64,000 nucleotides of DNA, taken from positions 2,976,088 to 3,040,087 of the forward strand of contig NW_020655294.1 of assembly GCF_003589595.1 (NCBI RefSeq). Reading direction: 5' to 3'. Under the pieces are notes generated by a model. The model saw nothing but the letters and a program-made list of their open reading frames with translations, was not told the origin of the DNA and made no database searches. Shown here piece after piece: positions 1 to 12,320 of this stretch. The stretch's first letter is position 1, and each line of letters opens with the position of its first letter. The translations under genes were made by a program, and so were the position numbers. The stretch comes from Hyposmocoma kahamanoa (taxonomy: Eukaryota > Arthropoda > Insecta > Lepidoptera > Cosmopterigidae).

Positions 1-1112
1 ATAAACGATTTAAGGTCATCTAATTTTATAATTTGCTTTACATTTTACATTTATGTTTACATTCACAGCAAACGTAATAGACAGGTACATTTTGAATTTG
101 TGAATTCTTTATTATATTTTTAAGCGATGTATTTGTAATATAAATAATGAAAACTCGATGTGTGGGGAATTTGTGGAGAGGTTCATATTGAACTTTGCCT
201 TCCCCAAATTTGAGGATTTTAACCGTGATTTTTTTGGGGATTTTGAACAATTGGCATTGAGCTTGCAATATACTTACTTATAAAGAATAGCAAAGAAAAA
301 TACTAATTTGTCACTCGATACCCAACAGTTTTCGTACAGATTTTGAAGAAACTGAAACGCAGTGTATGGTTCCGTGGATTTAGACATACAAAAACATCCC
401 TTTCCGTCTCTTGGAACTACAAGACAGAAATTGTGGCGGTGACGGAAATAGTAGTTTAGCAGAAATTTTGTTTTCTTCTGGTAATAATTGTGAGTTTGAA
501 GATGTCTCAAATGAAAACACAACTCATAGTTGCGGTAAAAATATTTTTAAATGCTTTTGTAAATTGTTGCTCTTGTAAGTTATAGATAAAACGGTATGTA
601 TTGAATGTGATGCAAAACTGTTCATTTGTTGTTATCAATGTGTGTAAACACGTTATAAAATTATCAAAAATATTATGGTTCGTATGTATTGTATTTTGTC
701 ATTAACAAACCTTTAATCTACAGTTTCCCAACGTGAATATAGTTTATAAAAAGATTAATAAAAAATAATTTAATAATTCTGGTAATTAAAAATCGTCATC
801 GTAGTTTGGTAATAGCTTCAGCTTGAAATCTTGAGCATCTTGAGTAAAATGCTGCAGCTTGTAGCAGAAAAAATGTTTCCACTGCCGCGCGCCGGTGGCC
901 ACTGAATGCATTGTGTACATCATAAATTCGTAAGTCTTTATTAGTTAAAAAAGTGTCGATTTCTTTATACATTGACATCACCATATTTATACTTTTAATT
1001 GTGTTGAATTTTTAATTTAAATAATTATTTTTGTCTTAATTCATAAAAATTTTAAGGGCTTTGAAAATTTATCGATAACCCATATACCTACATGCGTTAT
1101 TATTCTATGCCT
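1..1112. other. No recognisable feature
   Basis: AT-rich sequence. The short open frames on the minus strand show no domain, no repeat relationship and no convincing splice sites. I see nothing to annotate here. Confidence 0.5.
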
Positions 1113-2393
1113 AGGGTAGGCCGGAGGCAAAAGTAACAGGGGGCAATGAAACATTGTCTATATTTCGAAAAAGGTTAGTCGTTTCACGCGTGTGTGCTTG
1201 TACTTACTCCTGAAACACTTTCGATCGACTGTTATAGGTCATTTTGTATTTCCATGTGTTCAAGGTAAGAGCATATTGATTTTGAAACACAAATTATTCA
1301 ACTTTTAACAAAGAATTTATATGTGTAAGATGGTAACTAGGTTTCTAAAATATCAAAAATTGTGTTAATATTAATCTGTGTATGTATTTTACAGTAGTTT
1401 TGAAGATGCAGTTGTAACACATATGCCGGAGGCAATTGTGCCGTTACAATTGACCCACTGTTAGAATTGACCCTGTGAGCATTTTTTAAATTATATTTTT
1501 TATTGTTTTATAAAAAAAATAAAATAAAAGCATATTACAGCATATTATTTAAAATGCAAATTAACTTGGAGATTGTGAAAATGCTCAAGTATCATTAATA
1601 CGCGTAGATACCTTCGATTAACGACTTCATTTGCGCCGCAGGCAGAGGAGAAGTGCTAAGAATAAAGAGCACAGGTTTACGGACAAGCCCTTCCTTAGAA
1701 CATAGTCTGCAAACATTTTATATTGTAATCTATGATATACTAACAGATACTTTAATATTATGCTCTGGGGTTAATAGTAACAGAGGGAGCAGTTGTCACA
1801 AACAACATCTCATTCAAACTAAAAACTAATTTTTGAATACAAAATTTCGCATTTAGGTTAATTGTGTTTAGAATAAGTATATTATAACATTGACTTTTTA
1901 ATACCTATAAGTTTTTCTGGATTAATTTCAAATTCCTGGCAGTAAAAAGCATTGCTATTAAAATTAAGACAACTGTTTTTGTTTGTTTAATTCTTTGAGG
2001 ATGGAAAAAAGAGGTTTAATTACATGTTTTTAATTGTCAGTATTATTAATACTGTCGTATCTCATTAAAACATGACTAAAATGAGGTTCATTTTAATAAT
2101 AAAAACATTCGTACTTTTTTATATTTTCGCTGCGTTTTATTATTTTCAAATGGTGTTATTTCTATACCTTGGGGGGCATTAGTAACAAATCCCCCGTCTC
2201 ACAAAACCTTTAAAATCTACATTTTCAAAGCTTATGCTTTGTTATTATTATTGATTAATCACTAACAAACGTTTGTTGCCAAATATATTTACCTTACCTT
2301 ACACGGGAAATATTTTAAGGGTATGTATACGTTAAAGCAGTTCTATAATCGAAGTGTGCCTAAAAAGTGTTACTTTTCCCTCCGGTCTACCCT
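1113..2393. mobile_element. Unclassified TIR DNA element, 1.28 kb
   Basis: The two ends form 26-bp inverted repeats (1113-1138 and 2368-2393) that differ at two positions and begin AGGGTAG. The interior is AT-rich and lacks a coding frame, so the element is non-autonomous. Variants of the terminal motif (CCGGAGGCAA at about 1421, GTAACAGAGGG at about 1787, GCATTAGTAAC at about 2177) recur inside. No clean target duplication is visible, so the superfamily is unassigned. Confidence 0.55.
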
Positions 2394-2699
2394 CCATATT
2401 GACAAAGACTTACCTGCGTATATATCTATGTATATACATATTTTATCCCAAATGCAGTAAGTAATAATAATAACGTACACACTCAACATATAGTACTTAT
2501 AGTAGGTATTTAAAAAAAATCGTAAGCCGCAGTATTTGCTTCAATTCACAACATAACTGACTTTCGGTATCATAACTGTCATAGATTGGCACTGTTCAAG
2601 ATTTGAGTCACAAAATATTGGCGCTCCCATAAATTAGTACGTTACCATACCCAATGCTGACACAGAGCAGAATCAATACTAGAAGTCTTATATGTTGTG

Positions 2700-3225
2700 T
2701 CCAAATCGGGACTTACTTAAGAGACTACAAAACTATGTGATGACTAATGTACCTACTATGAGTAGATTTTGAAAAAAACTCATTGATGATATATTTAGAT
2801 GCAAGATGCATCGGTATTCTTGGCAATTTGAGTAGTACAGATAGCTGCAGACAGCACTTTAAACAATTTAAAATTTTGACTTTGTGTTCTATATATATTT
2901 TAGAAATTTGTAAATTTATTAAACAACACCCTGACTTTTACACTAACACTGACGACCTGCCTCAACGACACACTTTTAGACCACGCAATAGATTGCTTCT
3001 GCCACGATCTCGGCTACACATATATAGCTCAAGTCCCCACTCGATGTGTCGGTGAGGTTATTCAATGAGCTCCCGCCCATTATCAAAAGCGAGGAAAAAT
3101 ATTTACTGTTTCTAAATAAATTTAAATTACATCTTATTAATAAATGCTATTACAATTGAAATGAATACTTTGATGACAAATAAAAATAATAATATTATAA
3201 TAAATTTGAATAATAAATAAATGTG
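2700..3225 (+). mobile_element. Non-LTR retrotransposon 3' fragment (Jockey/CR1-like)
   Basis: The frame from 2783 reads LTLCSIYILEICKFIKQHP, followed after a frame break at about 3055 by NELPPIIKSEEKYLLFLNKF. This is the pattern of the C-terminus of Jockey/CR1-group reverse transcriptases. The segment ends in an A/T-rich tail of TAAA-type repeats near 3215. The rest of the ORF is missing, so this is a 5'-truncated, frameshifted copy. The family is recognised from the motif; the clade is inference. Confidence 0.55.
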
Positions 3226-3229
3226 TTGT

Positions 3230-3690
3230 CAACGATCCTCATGTAACTGAGCATGCGGAGTCGTTACAGCTTCGCAGAGATATAGCGTCTCTTAGCGTAT
3301 TCTATCGCCTGTACCACGGTGAGTGCTCTGAAGAGTTATTCAACCTTATCCCTTCCTCTCCTTTCCATCAGCGGACCACCCGTGCCGGACTGCGTTGCCA
3401 CAGTTGGACGGTCAGTTCAATACCGTCCCGCACTAAAAAGTTTGGCAATTCGTTTTTATGCCGAACCATCAAATTGTGGAACCAACTCCCGGCGCATGTA
3501 TTCCCTCCCCTCTATAACATCGGGTCCTTCAAATGTAGTGTGAAGAAGCATTTGGCCAGACCGGCAAAATGATAGTGACGGAGTGAAGATATTTGTGTTT
3601 TCCATCCGTTACTCTCATCTCTGGACTGTATTCGCACTTTCCATCAGGCGCGGTGCAGTCATTTTGCCGAGTCACAATAAAAAAAATAAA
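3230..3690 (+). mobile_element. Non-LTR retrotransposon 3' fragment
   Basis: Across two frames the segment reads SVFYRIYHGECSEELFNLIP-like and then IKLWNQLPAHVFPPLYNIGS. These are C-terminal RT motifs shared with the fragments at 8931-9260 and 25170-25940, so the three belong to one family. It ends at an A-rich tail near 3680. It abuts the preceding LINE fragment directly, giving back-to-back LINE tails. Confidence 0.6.
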
Positions 3691-5570
3691 AAAAATACAC
3701 TATAAAAATATGCTACTATAGTAGCAGTACAGTAGCATGACTTTATAGTATATAATTATATATCTATAATTATAATCTAATTAAATTCAAACTTTCAAGT
3801 GACATAATTCTACTCATAATATGACGTATTTCTTTATTATTATATGACATTTTTTTAATATTATTATTTGATAAATAACAATTTTAATTAATAATTGAAA
3901 CCTCGGCCTACCTCTGCTGTTATTGTTGACCCTAATAAAGGGCTCATATGTGTAGCATTATTTTAAATTTAAGACATGTTTACCATATGAATGCAATAAA
4001 TATATTGAGTATTGAGTATTTACGACTATTTTTTTTATTGTATTATTGGTCGCAGCAGCTTGTCACGAGCACTTGCGAAAGGTCTAAAAGCGGTCTAAAA
4101 GCAGTATTCATGAGAAGTCACTAAAGTTTTACGTCGAAGTAAACTCAATGTTAAAGTGCGAAGGGAACGCTTCACCAGCGGTAACATAAAACAAAATGGG
4201 TATCTATCGTTGAGATAACAAGTAGTACGTATTACCTTAATGGTACCTATTTAATATTAAAAATATTACTACCTCGTCTTAGCGTAACAACACAATTCCT
4301 GCAATTAGTAACATTAAATAACAAAGGTCGCCTACGTCATTCAGTTGGTAAGGAAACTCATCCTCATCATAGACGTAATAGTGTGACGAACCCTTGTAAT
4401 ACGTGTACATAATTTTAAATACATACACATACATTTAGCCACTGTGTTCTTACGGTGTCGTAATATAGGTTGTTATTGGTGACAAAAACGAGAAATAGTT
4501 GCATTTCTAACATTATTTACGTATACAAGTACGGCGAGGTATCCTGTACTATCACGGGCACGGAGGTCTCTCTTTGTAATTTTCAGGCAAGTTTTGTGTA
4601 CTCAATTTTGGTGAGAATTTTTATTATTTATAGACTCGAATATATCATCGTGAAATATTAAATAATATTTCAGGTTACCACACTTGAATATTAAATAATA
4701 CTTTATGATGGTATTCTACAAATATTTAAACAAACCTTTTACACTGAAGATCTGAAATAAGACCGTCTAAACTATGAGTTTAGCCATAGGCCCCTTTTCG
4801 TAGGCTGGAAATGTTACCTATTCCAAGTTTTGTACGTAAATCTCAAAACAATAGCCAGTGTTCAGGAAAGCAATTGTCATGATACCAAGTAATATGAGAA
4901 AGGCCGAAAAGACAAAAGGACAATATTACTTATATACCTTATAATATACCTATACTTAGTAATACGTTATTTCAAGGAAATGTTACAACATGGCTAGTAC
5001 TAACATGTACACGTACAACAACATAACAAAACTTCAAATTATCGCTGATAGAACAAAAATCTAGAAAAACTAAAGAAATCGCTTTTGGTTTGTGCAGCAT
5101 CAAAGAAGTTTTCGTGTAACAATAAAATGCCAGGCAACCACACCAAACAGGGTACCTTTCTTTAACTAGAACTTTTTTTGTACGTACAAATGAGTGCCAG
5201 AGCAATAGAATTCTCTCTGAGGCAAGTACACTCAGTCCAGGAAAACCCGGGTCCTCCTCATCCAACATATTTCTTAATAATGTAGTAGGTACGTATTAAG
5301 AATTAATATTTCATTAACGTTGGTACCTACATTTACTTTTTTGTGTGCCGACAAGGGCGGTAACAAATGAACGAGTGCTGCACTTAGATATTGGTTACTA
5401 ACTTGTCTAAAACTTTGTCCTATTTAACGACATCTTATACCTACAAATAAAACAATTTTATTTACATTTCAACAAATGAATCGAAGGAAGAAAAGGAATG
5501 TTTACGTTAGGCGGGAATCCGCGTGAACGCAGTGTTATAACACTTATATTTAGACAATTTAAATTGGTCA
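3691..5570. other. No gene recognised
   Basis: AT-rich. A short imperfect palindrome lies at about 3700-3750. The stretch at about 3900-4020, with an AATAAA-rich end, resembles another LINE 3' tail but carries no coding motif. No supported exon was found. Confidence 0.4.
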
Positions 5571-7525
5571 ATGGCGAGAGACAGTGCCGCCGCCAGCGTC
5601 GGCGTCAGCCCCCGTCGTCGTCGCTTAGGCAATATTCTCTACGAAATTTGGAATGTAAGTACTTTTAATTTACATTTTTGTGTCAAAATATTATCAAATA
5701 CATGCGTATGGGTAGTAGACTTTGTATTCCCCGGCCCTTATCCCGCAAAGTAGAAAATCACCTACAAAACATTTGGAAATACTCATCACGTTGTTGTCCA
5801 ACTATAGGGTGATTATGTTATGTGCGTTATAATAAGCCTTTGTACATATACGAGTTACATAATTAGTATTTTAACTGTTAGACTTTATATGAATAGTTTA
5901 CAAACAACAGATTCTGTTTGCCAATATGCAGAGTATCTTACTTCAAAAATACTCATCATACAATCCCACGCCATTTCACACTATAGTCTATTTTCTTACT
6001 CATTTGCATATCTCAAGGTGCGTTTGGACCAGAAAGTGTGTAAATAAATAAAGCTTGCGAGGGACGCTTAGTGCCGTGCGCTTTTACGACAGGTCGCAGT
6101 GGGACAATGCAGGCGCGCTCGCAGGGATCGGCTTCGGCGCGCTGCTGCTCGTCCTCGGCCTCGCAGCCGGCATTTGGTGGTACTGCAAAAGGAGGCACCG
6201 CAGCTCCTCGCAAGGACACGGTAACTCATCCTTCTATTTCTCATTTATTATCAAGTCGATGGTTTATATTCAACCGTGAGAGTTACATTATCAGTAACAG
6301 TTAAGTGGACCAACCCAATCCAACATGCCCAGTTGTGAACAGTTAAGAGAAAAAAAACTTTCTGTTCCTTATTTATTTATTGTAACATTTAGAAAAATTA
6401 GATATTTTTAATGGTTTCCAGTGATAACATTGTCTCCTGATCCGAAACATCAGCACTCGGTGTACACCCAACAACCCAGCGGCTACCAACAACAGCAAAC
6501 CGGTTATTCACAGCAGCAAACCGGTTACTCGCAACGCCAAACTGGCTACCCACAGGTGCCAATGATCCAAAACGATGATGTTGCTACCGTTGATCTCGAG
6601 ATAAGCGACGCGTTCTCCGTGCCCCGAGTCGCCCCAGATCGACCTGCGGCAAGACCAGTGGGTCGCGCCCAGAACACTGCGACACTGAACGGTAAGATCT
6701 GTTTAAAAAATTGCGAGTTCGATTTTAACTCAGACATACGATGTAGCGATGTTTTACTTGTGTGCTAGGACTGGATAAGCTATTTAGTTTAGTATAATTG
6801 TGTGGTTGTTTGTTACTCATTAGGTACAACTCATAAGGAAAATGGAAGTAAATAAATAAATCGTTTATTACATAAAATGTACTTGGCTATAAAAACCCCG
6901 CAAATCTGCAGAGCAGTTTATTGGCGGGGACTCACTCTTATTATAAGCAATAAACCTAAGTATATGCCTACTTTACCTATCGTACCTACGTCATAAAATA
7001 CTCTCATAGAAAGTGCAAAGCGTTTTTCGCTTTCTTTTTGAATGTTAATTTAGATAAATTATTTCTAGTTTTTTGACCAACGTAATTTATAGTTCTAAGT
7101 ATAATATAATAATATTCTTCATGGTTAACAGATCTAGTGGTATAAGAATGTTCAGCACAATTCTTAAACGTATCCCTTCTATATTCCTCTAAAGCTAATA
7201 AACCGAGAATAATTTCACACAATTTTTGCATCATTTTTCCTTTGCATTTTTATCCACCAACAATTTGAAGTACCTTATTAGTAGTTACGTATACGCCTAT
7301 GCCAGATGAAGTTATCGTGTAACTGAAAGATTTTTGCCTGCATAAGTCGATATTTATTTGGGTTCTTGGCCTTACATATAAATAAAAAAAATATAAAAAC
7401 ATTTTTAATGAAATACTTTCCTTTTTTAAATTTCAGTGTCGAGTGCGTTGGCGCCGCCCGCCCTTCCCTCTCGCGCGCCGTCTCCCTTCAGTCCCATGCG
7501 GTCCCCGCACGAGCTCTACGACTGA
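5571..7525 (+). CDS. Single-pass membrane protein with Q/Y-rich cytoplasmic tail (4-exon model)
   Basis: Exons: 5571-5654 (candidate first exon, donor GTAAGT), 6100-6220, 6422-6691 and 7437-7525 (TGA). Junction phases agree: 0, 1, 1. The model is 187 aa. Exon 1 gives a basic, Arg-rich N-terminus (SPRRRR). Exon 2 encodes a transmembrane segment (GFGALLLVLGLAAGIWWY) followed by CKRRHR, the basic stop-transfer pattern that places the C-terminus in the cytoplasm. Exon 3 has three imperfect repeats of QQQTGYSQ. Exon 4 ends SPHELYD. The middle and last exons are well supported by splice sites and GC-rich coding content in AT-rich surroundings. The first exon is less sure: acceptors after 6092 or after 6099 are both possible, and an extracellular N-terminus could lie upstream. 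No family was recognised. The gene is tail to tail with the similar minus-strand gene ending at 12321. Confidence 0.5.
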
Positions 7526-8930
7526 TACAATGGAAATACTTCGTCCGGTTACTTAAAAGTGACCAATTATAAAGAAGGCTTTAATAGGTAGTTCTTGCAC
7601 CGGTTGAGTAAACCCCCATATATCTGTGTTGGGCTCTTCTTTTACATTAGTTTCTTCACAAAATCAATTGTAATAGCTTAAATTATTTTATGATGTACCT
7701 AGATAATTGAGTGAATTCTTATACTATAATACAACGCATTTCGTAATATAATAGATAGGTAGGTAGTAATATAATAAATAGCTCGATGAAAGTAGGTAAA
7801 TCTCTTTTAGTTAACTCATAACAAGTATGAACTCTTCAAGTAAATTTGCCAGCACTATAGTAGGCACTTAGGTTGAGAACATACAGGGATTGTGACCACC
7901 AATTCTAAGTTAAATTACTTTATTACTTAATACTTTATAAAATAAACGCAAAACAAAAAGCCACGTGATTTTTCTTTAAAAAATGCCAAAGAAAAAAAAA
8001 GTAGATTTTTCTCCAGTAACACATAGGAACTTCTGCTGCCGGAGGCATCAGGTGCAACATCAACTTAGGTATAATGCAGATGACGATGGGTCTTATGACT
8101 TATAAGATACTTATGAATATTATATTTTTTGCAATTAATTTTCAATACAACGAAAAATATGTGTTTTAAATACAATATAATGACTTTAAACTGTTTTTCA
8201 TTACATGTCAAATCGATAAAAATCACAAAATCATTTTGAGCAACTTTTGAGGTGAAATACTCTGTGCGTCGTCCGCTTCCTGTGCGTAATATTTATAAAT
8301 ACTTGTGAAAGTGTTATTTTTGATATATAAAGTTGATCTCAAGTAAAATAATTAATCAGAGAAGACTGAATGTTAATAGCAGTAGTCATAACATTAATAA
8401 TAATGAGTAGAAATTATAGTTCCTCAACTAGGTCAATGTCCTCAACTAAGTAATTTGTAATAAGGAGACTGAACTTTAACTAACTTCAATATAAGGCAAG
8501 GTTTGATTTTTTTCTATTGTTTATTGTCAATCGAAATGTGATTAAGGGTTCATATATCTGGGAATAATATATCTGGGATTTGAACAAATAAATAGTACAG
8601 GAATTTTCTTTGTTTTATTCTAATTTTATAAATGTACGAAATTAATATATCTATATAAAATACTATATTTTCTCATCTCTTTATATTCCCAATCCAATTA
8701 ACAGTTTGTCCGACTTGGAAAATAGAAATAATTTACTCCGTGAATAAGCAGTTGTGTATACAATAAACAGTGGGACTCGAACTCCTACCTTAGCCATCAT
8801 CATGTGCGCTTGTAATACCAGTGGCATTACCCAGTCGTTGATAACACTCCAGAAGGGAAGGAAGCGAGAAAAGTAAAGGTAGGGAATTAGGGCACCGATA
8901 CTCTCCAAAACCTTAAGCAATGCAGCATGC
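7526..8930. other. Intergenic, no feature recognised
   Basis: AT-rich sequence without a convincing exon, repeat end or structured element. It lies downstream of the Q/Y-rich membrane-protein gene and presumably includes its 3' UTR. Confidence 0.4.
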
Positions 8931-9260
8931 TGCTAAAATACTAACAAATTGTGAGTTTCGACTGTATAAAACATTAGAGATTAGCATCATTAAGAAGTGT
9001 ATTTTTAGCAAAAACTGCAATCACAAATGGAACTCCCTTCCGGCACATGTCTTCCCCCCCTCTTATGATATGGGGTCCTTCAAACGAGGCGTGAAGAGGC
9101 ATATTGCAGGCAGGCAGGGTGGAGGCGGCTAGTGCAGTGAGGATTCCATCGCTGCACTAGGTTCCTTCGCGTTNNNNNNNNNNGAACGAATAGTCATTCC
9201 TTAGGTATGCATGCTTCATCGTCATCCATCAGGTGACACGGAGGTCAAATACACTATATC
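8931..9260 (+). mobile_element. Non-LTR retrotransposon 3' fragment
   Basis: The frame reads WNSLPAHVFPPSYDMGSFK, then GVKRHIAG and a stop. This is the same RT C-terminal signature as at 3230-3690. The 3' UTR contains CATCAGGTGACACGGAGGTC, a motif also present in the tail near 45070. A 10-N assembly gap interrupts it at 9174-9183. Confidence 0.6.
9174..9183. other. Assembly gap (10 N)
   Basis: Ten undetermined bases inside the 3' UTR of a LINE fragment. Confidence 0.99.
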
Positions 9261-12200
9261 TAAATACATTAAAACACGAAACAATAAGTATGTAACCTTT
9301 ACAGAAACGTGGTGTAACATGTATTATTTTAGGCCGTGACACGGCTGTTATTCAGTTTTCCTGTTTACAGAAAACAAAGTAGTGCACGTCTCTAAATTTA
9401 AAAAAACGTAATCGCACTTGCTAGACGTGTTTTTTTACATGTGTTTTATACGGAGTATCGCAAGTAAATGAATACTCTAAATACACCTTTCTTCATAAAC
9501 ACTTAGTTGTGTAGGCATCCAATAATATGAAGTCAGTTAAAAAATACACATCGTCTATACATCGTCTGTTAAAATCATACACTGCAAAATTAATTTGATG
9601 CGACTGCCTTTTGTTCAGGCGGTTCACCGCACCCCACGGCCTTCGACGAAGGTACAGCCAGCACAGAATCAACGTCATAGCGTCATGTCTGTATCATAAA
9701 TGTTCTCGTTTCATTCAACTGAAACGTCGCAGTCCTCCCCCCGGCAGTGCAAGTTTCAGTTGCGTCACGAATGGTAACCTCTATCATGGTAAATAAAACG
9801 AAATTTTTATATACACGTTTAACGCTTTATTTGTACGTAATAAATACATTTGAAGCAATTTAGATACTTTATATGTCGATGTCAGTCCGTCGTACCTACA
9901 CTTTACTAAATTGAAACTAATTTAACAGCTCGGAAGCGAGTACTGAATGTTTCTTTGTAAGCTATTTCTTCCTCAGGGTGTAAAGATTGGTGAAATGATG
10001 ACTAACTTGTAATTTCTGGGTGAGACGGACCAATTTGTTAAGGCATTAAAAAGTGAAGCGGTCGAATTGTCAATTTCTTTTGATTTAGTCGAGTTTGCGA
10101 CAGGAGCGACATCAGCATGTAGATTCATATAATGGGTTACACTATAACATATGCACTATTTCGATTATAATATCGAATGTACAGAGGAGCACTCCATTGA
10201 ACACTTACTCGTCATAACAAAATACAGTTTGTTAGGAAAGGGTGAAACATATTAAAAGCGGCCCGGCCTTTGTCAAGAAATCACGAACACTTCCCGGACA
10301 AGGTAAGATCTGACAACACGTCGCTTATACGGAAAGTCTATATTTTTTTGTGATCTTTTGCACGCCATCCAACAATTGGTGATATTTCGCCCTTTTCGAA
10401 CACGAGAGTACGATAACTATTATTTACGTTAATAAAGCTACCCATACTTAACATTCAATAAATGCTTTGCATTACTTTGACTAAAAAAATAACATTTAGA
10501 AACAACAGATGAAAAAATTGTGGTCACTTAAAGACGATTCATATTTGAAAGGTTTCATAAAATATTGTTGCATAAATGTTGACACGTCGTTTCCGATAAA
10601 TTCACTTTATACTTACTCACAAAATATATCAACGTATCTACAGCTAGAAATATCGCACATAGATTCGTGGCACTCGATCAGCGCGGGCGGGAACCGAACC
10701 GTTTCGTTTGTTGCAAAGAATATATGCGCCCTCAGGATCTACTAACAGGGTGTAAAAGACTAAACAATAAAGGCCGGCGTGGAAACAGAACGAATGACGT
10801 ATGCGCGAGATAATACTCGTGAATGTCGCAGACGCGGGAGGCCTGTCGCCGGGAATCCTGCCGCTGGCTGCGGCCGCACCGCGGCAGCACGGCGATTTTG
10901 GTGCGCGGCTTTACGGTTGCAATACGTCCGCTTTCATTCCAGCCTATATAGTTCTTTATAGTTTAGTAATTGAGCATGCCCATCCGCCGTGCGCTCCTCT
11001 TCCTACTATTTCCCAAAACCGCGTTTTAAAGTGCCCACGTTCATACGAACAAACAAAATTACATGGGACAATCCCTACACGCCTACACGATGCAGGTTCA
11101 AATCTCCAAAACGCTTTGAGTGAATATTTGGCAATGGAAAACGCTAACGAACCGCTTTAACAATGTCAAATATATAGTCGCGCTTAGGAAATAATTTTAC
11201 ATCGGTTTACCCTTCCGACAAATTAACGACTAAACGTTCTTTATAAAAGCTAAAAGTCTTAATAATAACAATTTTGCATGGACGAGGATAATGTTGAAAA
11301 ATAATGTACTCTATTAACAATTATTAGACACCCTGTACGAAAACATAATTCGGAAGTAACAACATCGACCGTAACGCCAATGGGAGAGACTAAATTTAGG
11401 TAAATACACTGACGTATTTCGTTTATCACAGAAGACACAAGGTAGCGAAATCAGGAAATTTTAATTGTAGATTTTCTGGTAATTTCTTTTGTATATAATT
11501 GTCATTTTATTCTAGAAATGTACAAAAAACGACAGGAGCGCCTCGGGGAGCGATTATATTTGTCGAACGCGACTGCGCTGCTACGTTTCGGCGACGGCAA
11601 AATTGCGCGAACACGCTGCGAATGACAGTAAAGTATTCTTAGCACTACAGTAATCTCTGCAAAAATCTCTCGTAGTAGCTAAACTTATATAAATCTTGTC
11701 CATTTTAAATACTGATGTAATCACGTGTAATCACGAATGTTCAGCAAGCGGCCGGTGGCCGGTGGCCGGTGGCCGCGCCTCCGCCGAGCGTTTCATTGAA
11801 GGAAAATTAAATAATTGCCTGGAAATCGTTATATTACCGCCCTTCGGTACCCTCAATACGGCAGTAAATACTAATTGTGGAACAGCATTAATATGAGTCC
11901 TGTCAAAATGAGTTTCAGTCGAGCGCACAACAGAGACGGCTTATTGTTTTCCTATCTAAGTAGTTTTGTGCAATACTCGTTTGTCATTGGTAACACTCGT
12001 ATGGCGTTTCAATAACCTATACTTGTAACTTAAACCGCGTCGTTCAACTGTGACGTCACACTCTTTTACTATATTGTGACGAGTCCACGGAGCGAACCAC
12101 GTATTTCCTTTTGATATAAATATAGGAATCGCAGATTTAGATCGAGGCCGAGTTGACAAAATATAACGAGCCAAATGCTGTGCCATTGCAACAAAAGTAT

Positions 12201-12320
12201 TCTGAGACAAGCAAACTCAATTTCGCTCCGTGTACACGTTTCAACTGAACGACGACATCCCGCGGGCGCCGACAAGTCGCGTGCGTCCTCGTGTCGCGCC
12301 GCCCCGCGCCGCGCCGGGGC
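9261..12320. other. Intergenic, no gene recognised
   Basis: Mostly AT-rich. A GC/CpG-rich patch at about 10780-10935 (containing GCGGCCGCACCGCGG) stands out, but its open frames have no domain and no matching splice partners. The sequence at 11740-11790 carries a short GGCCGGTGGCC tandem run. Nothing here can be called a gene. Confidence 0.4.
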
